59,503 nucleotides of DNA from Rhodocyclaceae bacterium. GTDB lineage: Bacteria; Pseudomonadota; Gammaproteobacteria; Burkholderiales; Rhodocyclaceae. Shown piece after piece: positions 47,023 to 59,503 of this stretch (positions within the stretch are counted from its first letter, which is position 1; each line of letters begins with the position of its first letter). The notes beneath the pieces were generated by a model. That model searched no databases. It saw nothing but the letters and a program-made list of their open reading frames with translations, and had not been told where the DNA came from. The position numbers were made by a program, and so were the translations under genes. The stretch covers positions 1 to 59,503 of the forward strand of contig JAEUNJ010000253.1 of assembly GCA_016791145.1 (NCBI GenBank), written 5' to 3'.

Positions 47023-47624
47023 CGCATCACGTAGACGAGGGGAAAGAGGATTATCCAGACCAGGTCCACCATGTGCCAGTAGGCAGCGCCCGTCTCCATG
47101 CCCCGGTGGTCCGCGGCCGAGTAGCCGCCGGCCCTGGCCTTGATCCAGACCGCGATCAGGATGGCCATGCCGAGGATCACGTGCATGAAATGGAAGAAGG
47201 TGAGCGACAGGTAGAACATGTAGAAGTCGTTGGTCGCCAGGTTGATGCCGGCGGCGAACTTGGCGGCGTACTCGAACACCTTCACGACCAGGAAGCCGCC
47301 GCCGCAGGCGATCGCGGCACCGAGCCAGCGTACGCTGGCCGGCCGCGCGTCACGGGCAATCGAATCCACCGACCGGGCGACACACCAGCTTCCGGCCAGC
47401 AGCAGCACCGTGTTGATGGCGCCGGCATTGCGGTCCAGGTTGGGCTGCATGGCGTCGAAGAGGGCCGCGTTCTTCATCCGGGTCACGGCATAGACGGCGA
47501 AGAACACGCCGAAGGCGAGCAGCTCGGCGAGGATGAACACCCAGATGGCCAGGTCGCCGGGCGGGTGGCGCGGGAGCGCCGCCGCGCGGGAGACCGGTGC
47601 GTCGCCGGTCAATGTCTCTGTCAT
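47019..47624 (-). CDS. norE: NorE, cytochrome c oxidase subunit III-like protein
   Basis: 201 residues, five membrane segments; conserved WVFILAELLAFGVFF and the FYLSLTFFHFMHVILGM and YWHMVDLVWIILFPLVYV stretches of the COX3 superfamily. Required for full NO reductase activity in relatives. First gene of the second nor transcription unit, preceded by a terminator for norB and by an FNR/NNR-type site. Confidence 0.9.
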   Translation of the reverse strand: MTETLTGDAPVSRAAALPRHPPGDLAIWVFILAELLAFGVFFAVYAVTRMKNAALFDAMQPNLDRNAGAINTVLLLAGSWCVARSVDSIARDARPASVRWLGAAIACGGGFLVVKVFEYAAKFAAGINLATNDFYMFYLSLTFFHFMHVILGMAILIAVWIKARAGGYSAADHRGMETGAAYWHMVDLVWIILFPLVYVMR

Positions 47625-47650
47625 GATGCGTCGTTCGGGTCGGTCCGCCC

Positions 47651-47692
47651 AATATCCGCCATCGTTCGCGCCGTCGCCTTGACACGCGGCAA
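47651..47692 (-). promoter_or_regulatory. FNR/NNR-type promoter of norEFQ-D
   Basis: TTGCC-gcgt-GTCAA (minus strand; 47679-47692), 8 of 10 matches to TTGAC-N4-GTCAA, with a -10-like GATATT at 47651-47656. The distance from box centre to -10 (29.5 bp) is the same as at norC and matches activation at -41.5. It lies 55-68 nt before norE. Confidence 0.6.
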
Positions 47693-47701
47693 GGCTGCAA
47701 G

Positions 47702-47726
47702 AAAAACCGGCGCCCGAGGGCGCCGG
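47702..47726 (-). terminator. Rho-independent terminator of norCB
   Basis: Minus strand CCGGCGCCCtcGGGCGCCGG followed by five T residues, 28 nt after the norB stop. It splits norCB from norEFQ. Confidence 0.8.
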
Positions 47727-47754
47727 CGGATCGGAGGGGAATGCCGGGCGGGGC

Positions 47755-49152
<1,398 letters not shown>

Positions 49153-49587
49153 TTAGCCCTGGACGTTGGGCGGCCATTTGGCGGCGTCGATCTTCGACAC
49201 GTACTCGAGGAAGTCGGCGATGGCGTCGAGGTCCTTGTCCGAGAAATTGAACTGGGGCATGGACCGGCGCCCGGCGATACCCTCCGCCGGCCGGCCCTTG
49301 ATGAAGGCCTTGACCGCCTCCTTGCTGCCCAGGCGCACGACGACGTTGCCGAGTTCCGGGGCAAAGTAGGCCCCCTCGCCCAGCAGCGTGTGGCAGCCGA
49401 TGCAGTTGTTGGTCTCCCAGAGCTTCTTGCCTTCCGCGATCTGCGGGTTGGCCAGCATCTCCCGGCGGTCCCGCTTGGGGATGATCTGCTCGTTCTGGAA
49501 GGTGAGCGCCAGGAACACGAGCAGGAAGAACAGGGTCCCCCCGTAGAAGATGTTGCGTGCGGTGCTGGTGGTGAAAGTGCCGCTCAT
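49153..49587 (-). CDS. norC: Nitric oxide reductase subunit C
   Basis: 144 residues: one N-terminal membrane anchor (12-30) and a single c-type heme site C62-I-G-C65-H66 with an axial methionine in RRSMPQF. It passes electrons from soluble cytochrome c or cupredoxin to NorB. Preceded by an FNR/NNR-type box and -10. Confidence 0.96.
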   Translation of the reverse strand: MSGTFTTSTARNIFYGGTLFFLLVFLALTFQNEQIIPKRDRREMLANPQIAEGKKLWETNNCIGCHTLLGEGAYFAPELGNVVVRLGSKEAVKAFIKGRPAEGIAGRRSMPQFNFSDKDLDAIADFLEYVSKIDAAKWPPNVQG

Positions 49588-49635
49588 GGGCGTTGTCCTC
49601 CCGGTTCAATGCGCAGCAGGCCTGCGCCGGGCCGG

Positions 49636-49677
49636 AATCTATTGGCGGGCGCCGGGACAAAAATTGACCGCAATCAA
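49636..49677 (-). promoter_or_regulatory. FNR/NNR-type promoter of norCB
   Basis: The plus strand carries TTGAC-cgca-ATCAA (49664-49677), a 9 to 10 of 10 match to CRP/FNR-family NO or anaerobic regulators (NNR/DNR). A -10 TAGATT (minus strand) is at 49636-49641, exactly where activation at -41.5 needs it. Leader to norC about 42 nt. Confidence 0.75.
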
Positions 49678-49689
49678 TCAGGGCCCTCC

Positions 49690-49898
49690 CGCCGCTGCCC
49701 AGGAGAAGTGCCAACCCATTGTTGGGAAAGGCTATTTTGTGGGCGGTTTGCTACATATTGTCGCAGCGCAAGAAAACCGCGGTGCGACTGCCATTTGGGG
49801 TAGGCGAGGGCCGGATCAGCATCGGCATGCGACCTCCCCGCGACGCTCTCCCCGCACGAACGCTGGGGACAGGGCTACCGCGCCGCTGGACCCTGTTA
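49690..49898. other. Intergenic region between norC promoter and regulator operator
   Basis: No credible gene. Contains short dyads CCAAC-ccatt-GTTGG (49711-49725) and GTCGCA/TGCGAC, within a locally AT-richer stretch that may hold the promoter of the plus-strand regulator. Confidence 0.4.
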
Positions 49899-49935
49899 CG
49901 CCAATAATGGCGCCTTATGACTGCCATTATTGGCG
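49899..49935. promoter_or_regulatory. 37-bp palindrome made of two GCCA-N4-TGGC dyads
   Basis: CGCCAATAATGGC, 11 nt, GCCATTATTGGCG: perfect 13-bp arms. Each arm with its flank is itself a dyad (CGCCA-ataa-TGGCG and GCCA-ttat-TGGC), 24 bp apart. This points to two operator sites for a dimeric factor, or an RNA hairpin with an 11-nt loop. It lies 144 nt before the regulator start and 312 nt upstream of norC on the other strand. Confidence 0.6.
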
Positions 49936-50078
49936 AATTGCTTCCGGCAGCAGCCGGTCCCCGGGGATTGCCCCGGCGCAAGTGCTTGATCCGGAAGGTC
50001 CCCCATGCGGGCCTTCGTGCCGGGTTCCTGGCACGGAGCTTGTTGGGGGAAACGGTCGTCGCGTTTCCGGACCTTGCC

Positions 50079-50735
50079 GTGAATTCAAATTGCATCATGC
50101 TCGTCGGTGCGGACCCGATCAGGTCGCGGGTCCTCACGCGCACCCTCAGGCGCCGCGACTTCCAGGTCGCCTCCGTGCGCGACGGAGGTGCCGCCCTCCG
50201 GCTGGCCGGCGCGGAGGAGCCGGCCTACGTGATCCTGGACCAGGACCTTCCGGACCGTTCCGGCCTGGCGTTGATCCGGCCGCTGCGCAGTGCCTTGCCC
50301 GAATCCCGCATTCTCGTCCTGGCCGCCAGTCCGACCATCGAGTCCGCGGTGGACTCGATCAAGCTCGGCGCCTGCAATTATCTGGCGATTCCGGCGGGGG
50401 TCGACGAGATCCTCCGCGGGCTCGGCGTGGATTGGCGCGCCGATTCGTCCAACGAGGACAAGGCCCAGGTGGACGGGGTCGCCTCGCTGGAGGACGTGGA
50501 GTGGAACCACATCCTGCGGGCGCTCTCGACCCATGAAGGCAACGTGTCCGCAACCGCGCGCGCGTTGCGGATGAACCGGCGCACGCTGCAGCGGAAGCTG
50601 GAGGCGCACGAGGCCCGGACGGGGCGGGACGTGGCGGCGGAAATCCGCACGGGCAGCAGTCGCCGGCGGCGGGCGGAACTGCGCCACCAATGGGCGGCCG
50701 CCAAGGCCACCCCCAAGGCCACCCCCAAGGCCTGA
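50079..50735 (+). CDS. RegA/ActR-like response regulator with degenerate receiver
   Basis: 218 residues: receiver-like domain and a Fis-type HTH (GNVSATARALRMNRRTLQRKL) with the RegA/PrrA/ActR layout. D54 (VILDQDLPD) matches the phosphoacceptor. The acidic pocket (LVGADP) and the conserved lysine (NYLAIPAG, Ile in its place) are altered, so normal phosphorylation may be lost. The C-terminus ends in a Lys/Ala/Thr/Pro repeat (KATPKATPKA from a 12-bp duplication). GTG at 50079 is chosen; ATG at 50097 is also possible. Divergent from norC, so it may regulate the nor genes. Confidence 0.75.
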   Translation: MNSNCIMLVGADPIRSRVLTRTLRRRDFQVASVRDGGAALRLAGAEEPAYVILDQDLPDRSGLALIRPLRSALPESRILVLAASPTIESAVDSIKLGACNYLAIPAGVDEILRGLGVDWRADSSNEDKAQVDGVASLEDVEWNHILRALSTHEGNVSATARALRMNRRTLQRKLEAHEARTGRDVAAEIRTGSSRRRRAELRHQWAAAKATPKATPKA

Positions 50736-50747
50736 CCGACGGCCTCC

Positions 50748-52957
<2,210 letters not shown>

Positions 52958-52978
52958 CGTGGGCCGGACCGGGAACGC

Positions 52979-53239
52979 TCAGGCCACCGGAACGATGCTG
53001 ACCACCCGCCTGCGATCGGCGCCCTTGATCGCGAACTGGACCTTGCCATCCACCTTGGCGAACAGGGTGTGGTCCTTGCCGCAGCCGACGTTCTCGCCCG
53101 GGTGGAACTGGGTACCGCGCTGGCGCACGATGATGCTGCCCGCCGGCACCAACTGCCCGCCATAGCGCTTCACGCCCAGGCGTTTCGCTTCGGAATCGCG
53201 GCCGTTGCGGGAACTGCCGCCTGCCTTTTTGTGTGCCAT
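52979..53239 (-). CDS. rpmA: 50S ribosomal protein L27
   Basis: 86 residues beginning [20 protein letters not shown], with the conserved N-terminal tail and [17 protein letters not shown] core that reaches the peptidyl transferase centre. 15 nt downstream of rplU. Confidence 0.98.
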   Translation of the reverse strand: MAHKKAGGSSRNGRDSEAKRLGVKRYGGQLVPAGSIIVRQRGTQFHPGENVGCGKDHTLFAKVDGKVQFAIKGADRRRVVSIVPVA

Positions 53240-53254
53240 GTCTCAGGACTCCTT

Positions 53255-53566
53255 TCAGGCGGAAATCTCGGAGATCTGGATCTCCGTGTAGTTCTGCCGG
53301 TGGCCTTGGTGCTTCTGGTAGTGCTTGCGCCGGCGCATCTTGAAGATCATCACCTTCGGGCCGCGCCCGTGGGAGAGGACCTTGGCGGTGACTTTCGCGC
53401 CGGCGACCGTGGGCGTGCCGACCTTCACCGACTCGCCCTCGCCGACCATGAGGACCTGGTCGAGAGTGATTTCCGCGCCCACGTCCGCCGGCATCTGTTC
53501 TACTTTGATCTTTTCGCCGGCGGCAACGCGATACTGCTTGCCACCGGTTTTTATGACCGCGTACAT
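53255..53566 (-). CDS. rplU: 50S ribosomal protein L21
   Basis: 103 residues ([14 protein letters not shown]...), usual length, with the conserved [16 protein letters not shown] region that binds 23S rRNA. ATG at 53566 is used rather than a longer version. A near-consensus sigma-70 promoter lies directly upstream. Confidence 0.98.
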   Translation of the reverse strand: MYAVIKTGGKQYRVAAGEKIKVEQMPADVGAEITLDQVLMVGEGESVKVGTPTVAGAKVTAKVLSHGRGPKVMIFKMRRRKHYQKHQGHRQNYTEIQISEISA

Positions 53567-53598
53567 GTTGGACTCCAATGGATTTCAGAGAACCGCAA

Positions 53599-53627
53599 AT
53601 TATAGGACTTTCCGTTTCCCAGGTCAA
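53599..53627 (-). promoter_or_regulatory. Sigma-70 promoter of rplU-rpmA
   Basis: Minus strand TTGACC, 17 nt, TATAAT. Consensus -10 and 5/6 -35 with ideal spacing, 33 nt before the rplU start: a strong constitutive promoter as expected of a ribosomal protein operon. Confidence 0.85.
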
Positions 53628-53633
53628 AATCTG

Positions 53634-53662
53634 TTGACGTCCCCTGGGTCCCCGCCTACCAT
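53634..53662 (+). promoter_or_regulatory. Sigma-70 promoter of the polyprenyl synthase gene
   Basis: TTGACG, 17 nt, TACCAT, back to back with the rplU promoter. The transcript would start near 53669, giving a leader of only about 19 nt. Confidence 0.65.
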
Positions 53663-53687
53663 CGCGCATTCTTCCGCAGGCCCCCCC

Positions 53688-54656
53688 GTGCAGCTTCCCT
53701 CCCTTTTCTCCCTCATCGCCGACGACATGAAGGCCGTCGATGGCGTGATCCGCGCCCGTCTCCACTCGGAGGTGGCGCTGGTCCGGCAGGTGGCGGAGTA
53801 CATCATCGCGGCGGGCGGGAAGAGGATGCGGCCAGGGCTCGTCCTGCTGGTGGCCGGTGCGTTCGGTTACCGCGGCACGGCCCACCACGAACTGGCCGCC
53901 GTGGTGGAGTTCATCCATACGGCCACGCTGCTGCACGACGATGTGGTGGACGAGTCGGACCTGCGGCGCGGGCGGGAGACCGCCAATGCCCTGTTCGGCA
54001 ACGCGGCCAGCGTGCTGGTGGGCGATTTCCTCTATTCGCGTGCCTTCCAGATGATGGTCTCCGTCGGCAGCATGCGGGTGATGGAGGTCCTTTCCGAAGC
54101 CACCAACGTGATCGCCGAAGGCGAGGTCCTGCAGCTGATGAACTGCCACAATGCCGACATCGGCGTCGAGGAGTACCTGCAGGTCATCCGCTTCAAGACG
54201 GCCAAGCTGTTCGAGGCCGCGGCGCGCCTGGGAGGCATCGTCGCCGGGGCCGACCGGGCCACCGAGGATGCCCTGGGCAACTACGGCATGCACCTGGGTA
54301 CCGCCTTCCAGCTCGTGGACGACATCCTCGACTACTCGGGCGCGGAAGCGGACACCGGCAAGCACCTGGGCGACGACCTGGCCGAGGGGAAGCCGACGCT
54401 GCCCCTCATCCATGCCATGCGCGTCGGCAGCGCCGCCGAGGCGGAAGTGGTGCGCCGCGCGATCGTGGAGGGGGGGCGGGACGCCTTCCCCGAGGTGCTC
54501 GCCGCCATCCGCGCCACGGGCGCCCTCGAGGAGGCCCGGCGGCGCGCGCGCGACGAGGCGGAGATCGCTCGCGGCGCGATAGCGGGTCTTCCCCCTTCGC
54601 AATACCGCGACGTCCTGCTAGAATTGCCGTCTTTCGCCGTGGCCCGGAATCACTGA
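53688..54656 (+). CDS. ispB: Octaprenyl-type polyprenyl diphosphate synthase
   Basis: 322-residue trans-prenyltransferase making the side chain of ubiquinone. First Asp-rich motif DDVVD (84-88) and second VDDILD are present, plus GGKRMRPGL. GTG at 53688 follows a C-run and has no obvious ribosome-binding site; the short leader suggests near-leaderless translation. Divergent from rplU as in many proteobacteria. Confidence 0.94.
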   Translation: MQLPSLFSLIADDMKAVDGVIRARLHSEVALVRQVAEYIIAAGGKRMRPGLVLLVAGAFGYRGTAHHELAAVVEFIHTATLLHDDVVDESDLRRGRETANALFGNAASVLVGDFLYSRAFQMMVSVGSMRVMEVLSEATNVIAEGEVLQLMNCHNADIGVEEYLQVIRFKTAKLFEAAARLGGIVAGADRATEDALGNYGMHLGTAFQLVDDILDYSGAEADTGKHLGDDLAEGKPTLPLIHAMRVGSAAEAEVVRRAIVEGGRDAFPEVLAAIRATGALEEARRRARDEAEIARGAIAGLPPSQYRDVLLELPSFAVARNH

Positions 54657-54712
54657 CTCCGGATCGCGGCAGCCATCCCGGCGCCGACTGGCATGCCGGG
54701 GATCGTGGCAGT

Positions 54713-54793
<81 letters not shown>

Positions 54794-55003
54794 AATTTCT
54801 GCTTTTCCTCCCGCAATGATGGTCATCCGGCCCCGGCCGGACCCGGCGACCGAGCCATCCGGCGTCGGTTGATGGCAATATGTCGCCGCGGTGCCGGGAT
54901 GCGTCCCGCGCCGGAGGATCCGACGGGGGATTGGGCCCCGCGGTCCGCCGCCGGCCAGGGCGACGAGTCCGTCACGGCAGCCGCCGACTCGGGAACTTCG
55001 CAC

Positions 55004-55219
55004 ATGATCAAGTGGCTCCTGCTGGTCCTGCTTGCTGCGGGCCTCTACTTCTTTCTCCGCCGTCCGCACCGCGAGGCCCCGCGGCCGCGGACACCGTTGC
55101 CGGAGCGCATGGTGGCGTGCGCCGCCTGTGGCGTCTATCTGCCGGAGATGGAATGCGTGCGCGCGGCGGACGGAAGGCCGTATTGCTGCGAGGCTCATCG
55201 GGACGCGGGCGGGCGGTGA
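55004..55219 (+). CDS. PP0621-family small membrane protein
   Basis: 71 residues: one N-terminal membrane helix (IKWLLLVLLAAGLYFFL), then a cytosolic CxxCG...C-C-H segment (CAACGVYLPEMEC; YCCEAHR) resembling a zinc-binding hook. Function unknown; such proteins are found ahead of pilS in related genomes. Its stop overlaps the pilS start. Confidence 0.8.
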   Translation: MIKWLLLVLLAAGLYFFLRRPHREAPRPRTPLPERMVACAACGVYLPEMECVRAADGRPYCCEAHRDAGGR

Positions 55220-56798
55220 TGGAGGCCCGCGCCTGGCCCGCCATCGGGCGCCGCATGCCCGAGTCCTTCTGGCGGTCCCTGTGGTATTTCAATCTCTACC
55301 GGCTTGCCTCGGCGATCGTTTTCGTGGGCGCCGTCGCCCTGTATGGCGGTAGCATCAACCTGGGAGCCGAGAGTCCGCGGCTCTTCCTTGCCGCCGCAGC
55401 GACCTATGCCGTCGTGGCGATCCTCTTCTTCGGCCTCGCCCAGTTCCGGCGGCTGCCCTTCGACCTGCTCCTCACCCTGGAGGTCGTGGCGGACATCGCC
55501 TGCCTCACGGTGATGATGCATTTCAGCGGCGGCATGCGCAGCGGCATGAGCTATACGCTGCTGGTGGTCCTGGCCGGCGCCGGTCTCGTCGGTCAGGGCC
55601 GCCTGGCCCTGTTCTTCTCGGCGCTGGCCACGGTGGCGATCCTCCTCGAGCACGCCGACCGGGTGCTGCGCTACGGTGCGGATCCCGGCGAGTTCGTCCA
55701 GGCCGGAATCACCAGCATCGGCTTCTTCGCCACCGCCATCACCGCCCGCCTGCTGGCCCGCCGCGTGGTGGCCAACGAGGAACTGGCCAACCGGCGCGGA
55801 GCCGCCCTGGCGGCGCAACTGCGGGTCGGCGAGCGGATCATCCACGACATGCAGGACGGCATCCTCGTGGTGGAGGGTGATGGCCGGGTCCGCCAGTTCA
55901 ATCCGCGGGCGGAGACCCTGCTGGAGGTCAAGGCGCCGGCGGATCCGGACCTCGCCGCTTTCTCGCCGGATCTGGCCGAGAAGTTCTTCGCCTGGCACGA
56001 GCGGCAGACCGACGAGCGCGACCTGCTCCGGCTGCCCGGTTCGGGACGGCTGATCCGGGTGCGCTTCCTGCCGGCGGGGGAGGGGGATATCGCGCTGGTT
56101 TACCTGGAGGATCTGGCGGAGGCCCAGACGCAGGCGCAACAGTTGAAACTGGCCGCCCTGGGGCGGCTCACCGCGAACCTTGCCCACGAAATCCGCAACC
56201 CCCTCTCGGCGATCAGCCAGGCAGCGGAACTGCTGCGCAGCGAGAAGCGCGGGGAGATGCAGGCGCGGCTCACCCGGATCATCGGCGACAACACCCAGCG
56301 CCTGAACCGGCTGGTGTCGGAGGTCCTGGAACTCGGGCGCCGCGACCGGGCCGTGCAGGAAACGATTCCGCTTGCCCAGTTCCTCGCCGCCTTCCTCGAG
56401 GAGTTCGCCATCCGCGACGACCGCGTGCGCTCCGCGGTGGCGGCAAGCATAGACCCGGACGTGGTGGTCTGCTTCGACCGTTCCCACCTGAATCGGGTCC
56501 TCTGGAACCTGGTCGTCAATGCGCTGCGCTATTGCAGCGGCGGTGCCGGCAGCGTGCGGGTGGAGGCGCGCCTGCATCCATCGGCTCGCCATTGCGAACT
56601 GCACGTGATCGATGACGGTCCGGGGATAGAGCCGGGCCGGCGCGGCCAGGTCTTCGAGCCTTTCTTCACCACCCACGGTGCCGGCACGGGCCTGGGCCTG
56701 TACATTGCACGGGAGCTGTGCGAGGCGAACGGAGCTTCCCTCGAGGTCGTCGACGAATCCGTCGGGGCCCATTTCAGACTGACAGCCCGGGGAGAACC

Positions 56799-58167
<1,369 letters not shown>

Positions 58168-58175
<8 letters not shown>

Positions 58176-58740
58176 GCGCGCGGTGGAGGAGATCGACGCC
58201 GGCGGCTATGCGCCCGCCGCGCGCCGCGTGCCTTCGCCGAATGCCGACGAACGCCCCGCCGGCAGCCGCATCGAGCTCGTCGTCATCCATGCGATCAGCC
58301 TGCCGCCGGGGGAATTCGGTGGCGATGCCATCGAGCGCCTGTTCACGAACACCCTGCCGCCGGACCGGCATCCCTATTTCGAGGCCATCGCCGGACTCCG
58401 GGTTTCCGCCCATTTCCTGATCCGCCGCGACGGCGCCCTGGTGCAGTTCGTCTCGTGCCTGCTGCGCGCGTGGCACGCCGGCGTGTCGTGCTGGAACGGT
58501 CGCGACCGCTGCAACGACTTCTCGATCGGAATCGAACTCGAGGGCTGCGACGACCGGCCGTTCGAGGCCGCCCAGTACGAGCGGCTCGGCGCGGTGCTTG
58601 CGGGACTGCGACGCCGATACCCGGTGACCGGTGTCGTGGGCCATTCGGACATCGCGCCGGGACGCAAGACCGACCCGGGGCCGTGTTTCGATTGGCATCG
58701 CGTGCCGGGCGCGCTTCCGTCCCGGGGCGTGCCCGGGTGA
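58168..58740 (+). CDS. ampD: 1,6-anhydro-N-acetylmuramyl-L-alanine amidase AmpD
   Basis: 190-residue cytoplasmic zinc amidase of cell wall recycling. Zinc ligands: His in VVIHAISLPPGEFGG, His in GHSDIAPGRKTDPG and Asp/D in DPGPCFDW. Length is normal. A long non-coding stretch follows. Confidence 0.95.
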
Positions 58741-58802
58741 CCCGGACGGCACGCCCCTCCCGTCGCGTCGTCGTGCCACCGGTGGCGCATGATCGAAAAA
58801 GC

Positions 58803-58831
58803 TTGCGATCTGAAATGGCGACTACTAGAAT
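58803..58831 (+). promoter_or_regulatory. Sigma-70 promoter overlapping an NrdR box
   Basis: TTGCGA, 17 nt, TAGAAT. The -10 lies inside NrdR-type box 1. On the plus strand, no gene begins for more than 500 nt downstream. Confidence 0.6.
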
Positions 58832-58837
58832 TAGTTT
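58822..58837. promoter_or_regulatory. NrdR-type box 1
   Basis: CTACTAGAATTAGTTT keeps the CTA-N4-TAG core of the NrdR consensus, in the -10 region of the promoter at 58803-58831. Confidence 0.6.
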
Positions 58838-58852
58838 GAACGGGTGTTCGCC

Positions 58853-58868
58853 CTACTACATCTAGTAG
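58853..58868. promoter_or_regulatory. NrdR-type box 2
   Basis: CTACTA-catc-TAGTAG, a perfect inverted repeat with the same CTA-N4-TAG core, starting exactly 31 bp after box 1. NrdR boxes occur in pairs about three helical turns apart. Confidence 0.65.
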
Positions 58869-59349
58869 GTAGCGGTGGCCACTGGCGGACCCCGCCGGCG
58901 AATGCGGCGCGCATCCCAGGGCGCCGCGGAACGATGCGGGCGCCGACGCGAGCGAATGATGCGGGAGGCGCTGAATGCGGGAATGCTGTGCGGCTTCGGT
59001 TCGATCGGCTCCGGTTGACCTCCTCTCCGCCATTGCCCCGCTACCCGCTCCCACAGTCCCGGCCTACCTGCCCCACGGCTTGACCCGCCGCCCGGTCGGT
59101 CGCCGTGCCCGCCGTCGCGGCGTGCGTTGCCGGTCTCGCGATCGGCGGGATCCAGCCGGTCTCATGCCAAGCGGAAGTCGATTGGAATTCCCCTCGGCTT
59201 CACCATCGAACCACGCCGGTGATATAGGCGGAAAAACGCGACGAATTCCTCGCTTTCAATCGCTTGAGGGCGTTGAATAATCCGTGCTAGCCCAGACGGG
59301 TTGCTGTAGTGGTGTTTCTTTCCTGTTACTTTGTTCAAGGAGGTTCAAC
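58869..59349. other. Non-coding stretch without ribonucleotide reductase gene
   Basis: I find no credible coding frame between the NrdR-type boxes and the histone-like gene. The first half is GC-rich with several atg-containing but short frames; the last 100 nt become AT-richer, as expected for the promoter of the histone-like gene. An aaggagg ribosome-binding site lies 7-13 nt before 59350. Confidence 0.55.
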
Positions 59350-59503
59350 ATGGCTGAAGAGAAGAAAGCCAAGAAACCCGCGGCGAAGAAGCCTGCTGCG
59401 GCCAAGAAGCCCGCTGTGAAGAAGGCTGCCGCGCCGAAGAAGGCCGCCGCGAAGCCCGCCGCGAAGAAGGCTGCTGCGCCGAAGAAGGCCGCCGCGAAGC
59501 CCG
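59350..59503 (+). CDS. Lysine/alanine-rich histone H1-like protein (partial, 5' part)
   Basis: 51 codons to the window edge: MAEEKKAKKPAAKKPAAAKKP, then Lys-Pro-Ala tandem repeats. A 45-bp unit (15 residues, KKAAAPKKAAAKPAA) starts at 59419 and recurs at 59464 with one silent change in the part visible. Resembles the Hc1/AlgP-like histone tails of betaproteobacteria that bind DNA without sequence preference. Very good ribosome-binding site aaggagg. Confidence 0.8.
   Translation, partial: MAEEKKAKKPAAKKPAAAKKPAVKKAAAPKKAAAKPAAKKAAAPKKAAAKP

Noticed and set aside
58878..58910. Cobalamin riboswitch (GCCACTGG)
   Set aside because: Only the short GCCACTG string matches; the B12 box and the GGGAAGG region are absent.
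58844..59280. Short plus-strand frames after ampD as remnants of nrdA
   Set aside because: Their translations show no resemblance to ribonucleotide reductase motifs, so they cannot be used as evidence of a decayed nrdA.

Overview
The window is GC-rich chromosomal DNA from a betaproteobacterium, most likely of the order Rhodocyclales (Azoarcus/Thauera/Zoogloea-like). This rests on gene order and product types: mla-bolA-murA-his-tat, rplU-rpmA-obgE-proB, pilS-pilR-ampD, a cytochrome c-dependent NO reductase locus, branched-chain-type ABC uptake with acyl-CoA genes, and a PEP-CTERM protein. The order is inferred from gene content, not from an rRNA. No rRNA, CRISPR array, prophage or complete insertion sequence was seen; there is one tRNA gene.

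Layout. 1-2970 (minus): a sigma-54 response regulator and an MshM/ExeA-like ATPase that runs off the left edge. 3097-10253 (plus): the Mla outer-membrane lipid transport operon (mlaF-E-D-A-C-B), a two-gene ABC-2 exporter, ibaG (BolA family) and murA. 10284-17524: all histidine biosynthesis genes (hisG, D, B, H, A, F, I, E plus hisC on the opposite strand), then a HIT protein. 17534-19223: tatA, tatB, tatC, with a strong terminator between tatA and tatB. 19240-31622: a PAS-type sigma-54 activator, an enhancer-rich intergenic region with a sigma-54 promoter, a five-gene Liv-type ABC transporter, and a CoA-transferase, enoyl-CoA isomerase-like protein, acyl-CoA ligase, double hot-dog dehydratase and KAS III-like enzyme. 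This looks like one regulated uptake and CoA-dependent catabolic unit for an unidentified organic acid.

31623-34207: a small minus-strand gene, a DegQ/AlgW-type periplasmic protease and a Nif3-family protein. 34353-38839: an aromatic-type catabolic operon (metallo-beta-lactamase fold protein, FAD monooxygenase, DUF2783, VOC protein, FAA hydrolase). 38949-42475: miscellaneous genes, including an FKBP-like/methyltransferase fusion and a PEP-CTERM protein. 42645-49587 (minus): norCB and norE-norF-norQ-(4-TM protein)-(polyferredoxin)-norD, with matching FNR/NNR-type sites ahead of norC and norE. 50079-50735: a degenerate RegA-like regulator behind a striking 37-bp palindrome.

50748-53566 (minus): proB, obgE, rpmA, rplU. 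53688-58740 (plus): polyprenyl diphosphate synthase, tRNA-Pro(CGG), a small membrane protein, pilS, pilR, ampD. 58741-59349: non-coding, with a well-formed NrdR-type double operator and promoter but no ribonucleotide reductase gene. 59350-end: the start of a lysine/alanine-rich histone H1-like gene.

The most interesting signals are regulatory or rearrangement features: the three TGTCYG-N6-CNGACA dyads ahead of the sigma-54 promoter, the orphan NrdR operator, a 110-bp insert flanked by a 15-bp duplication inside an ABC operon, the inverted hisC, and the extended nor operon.
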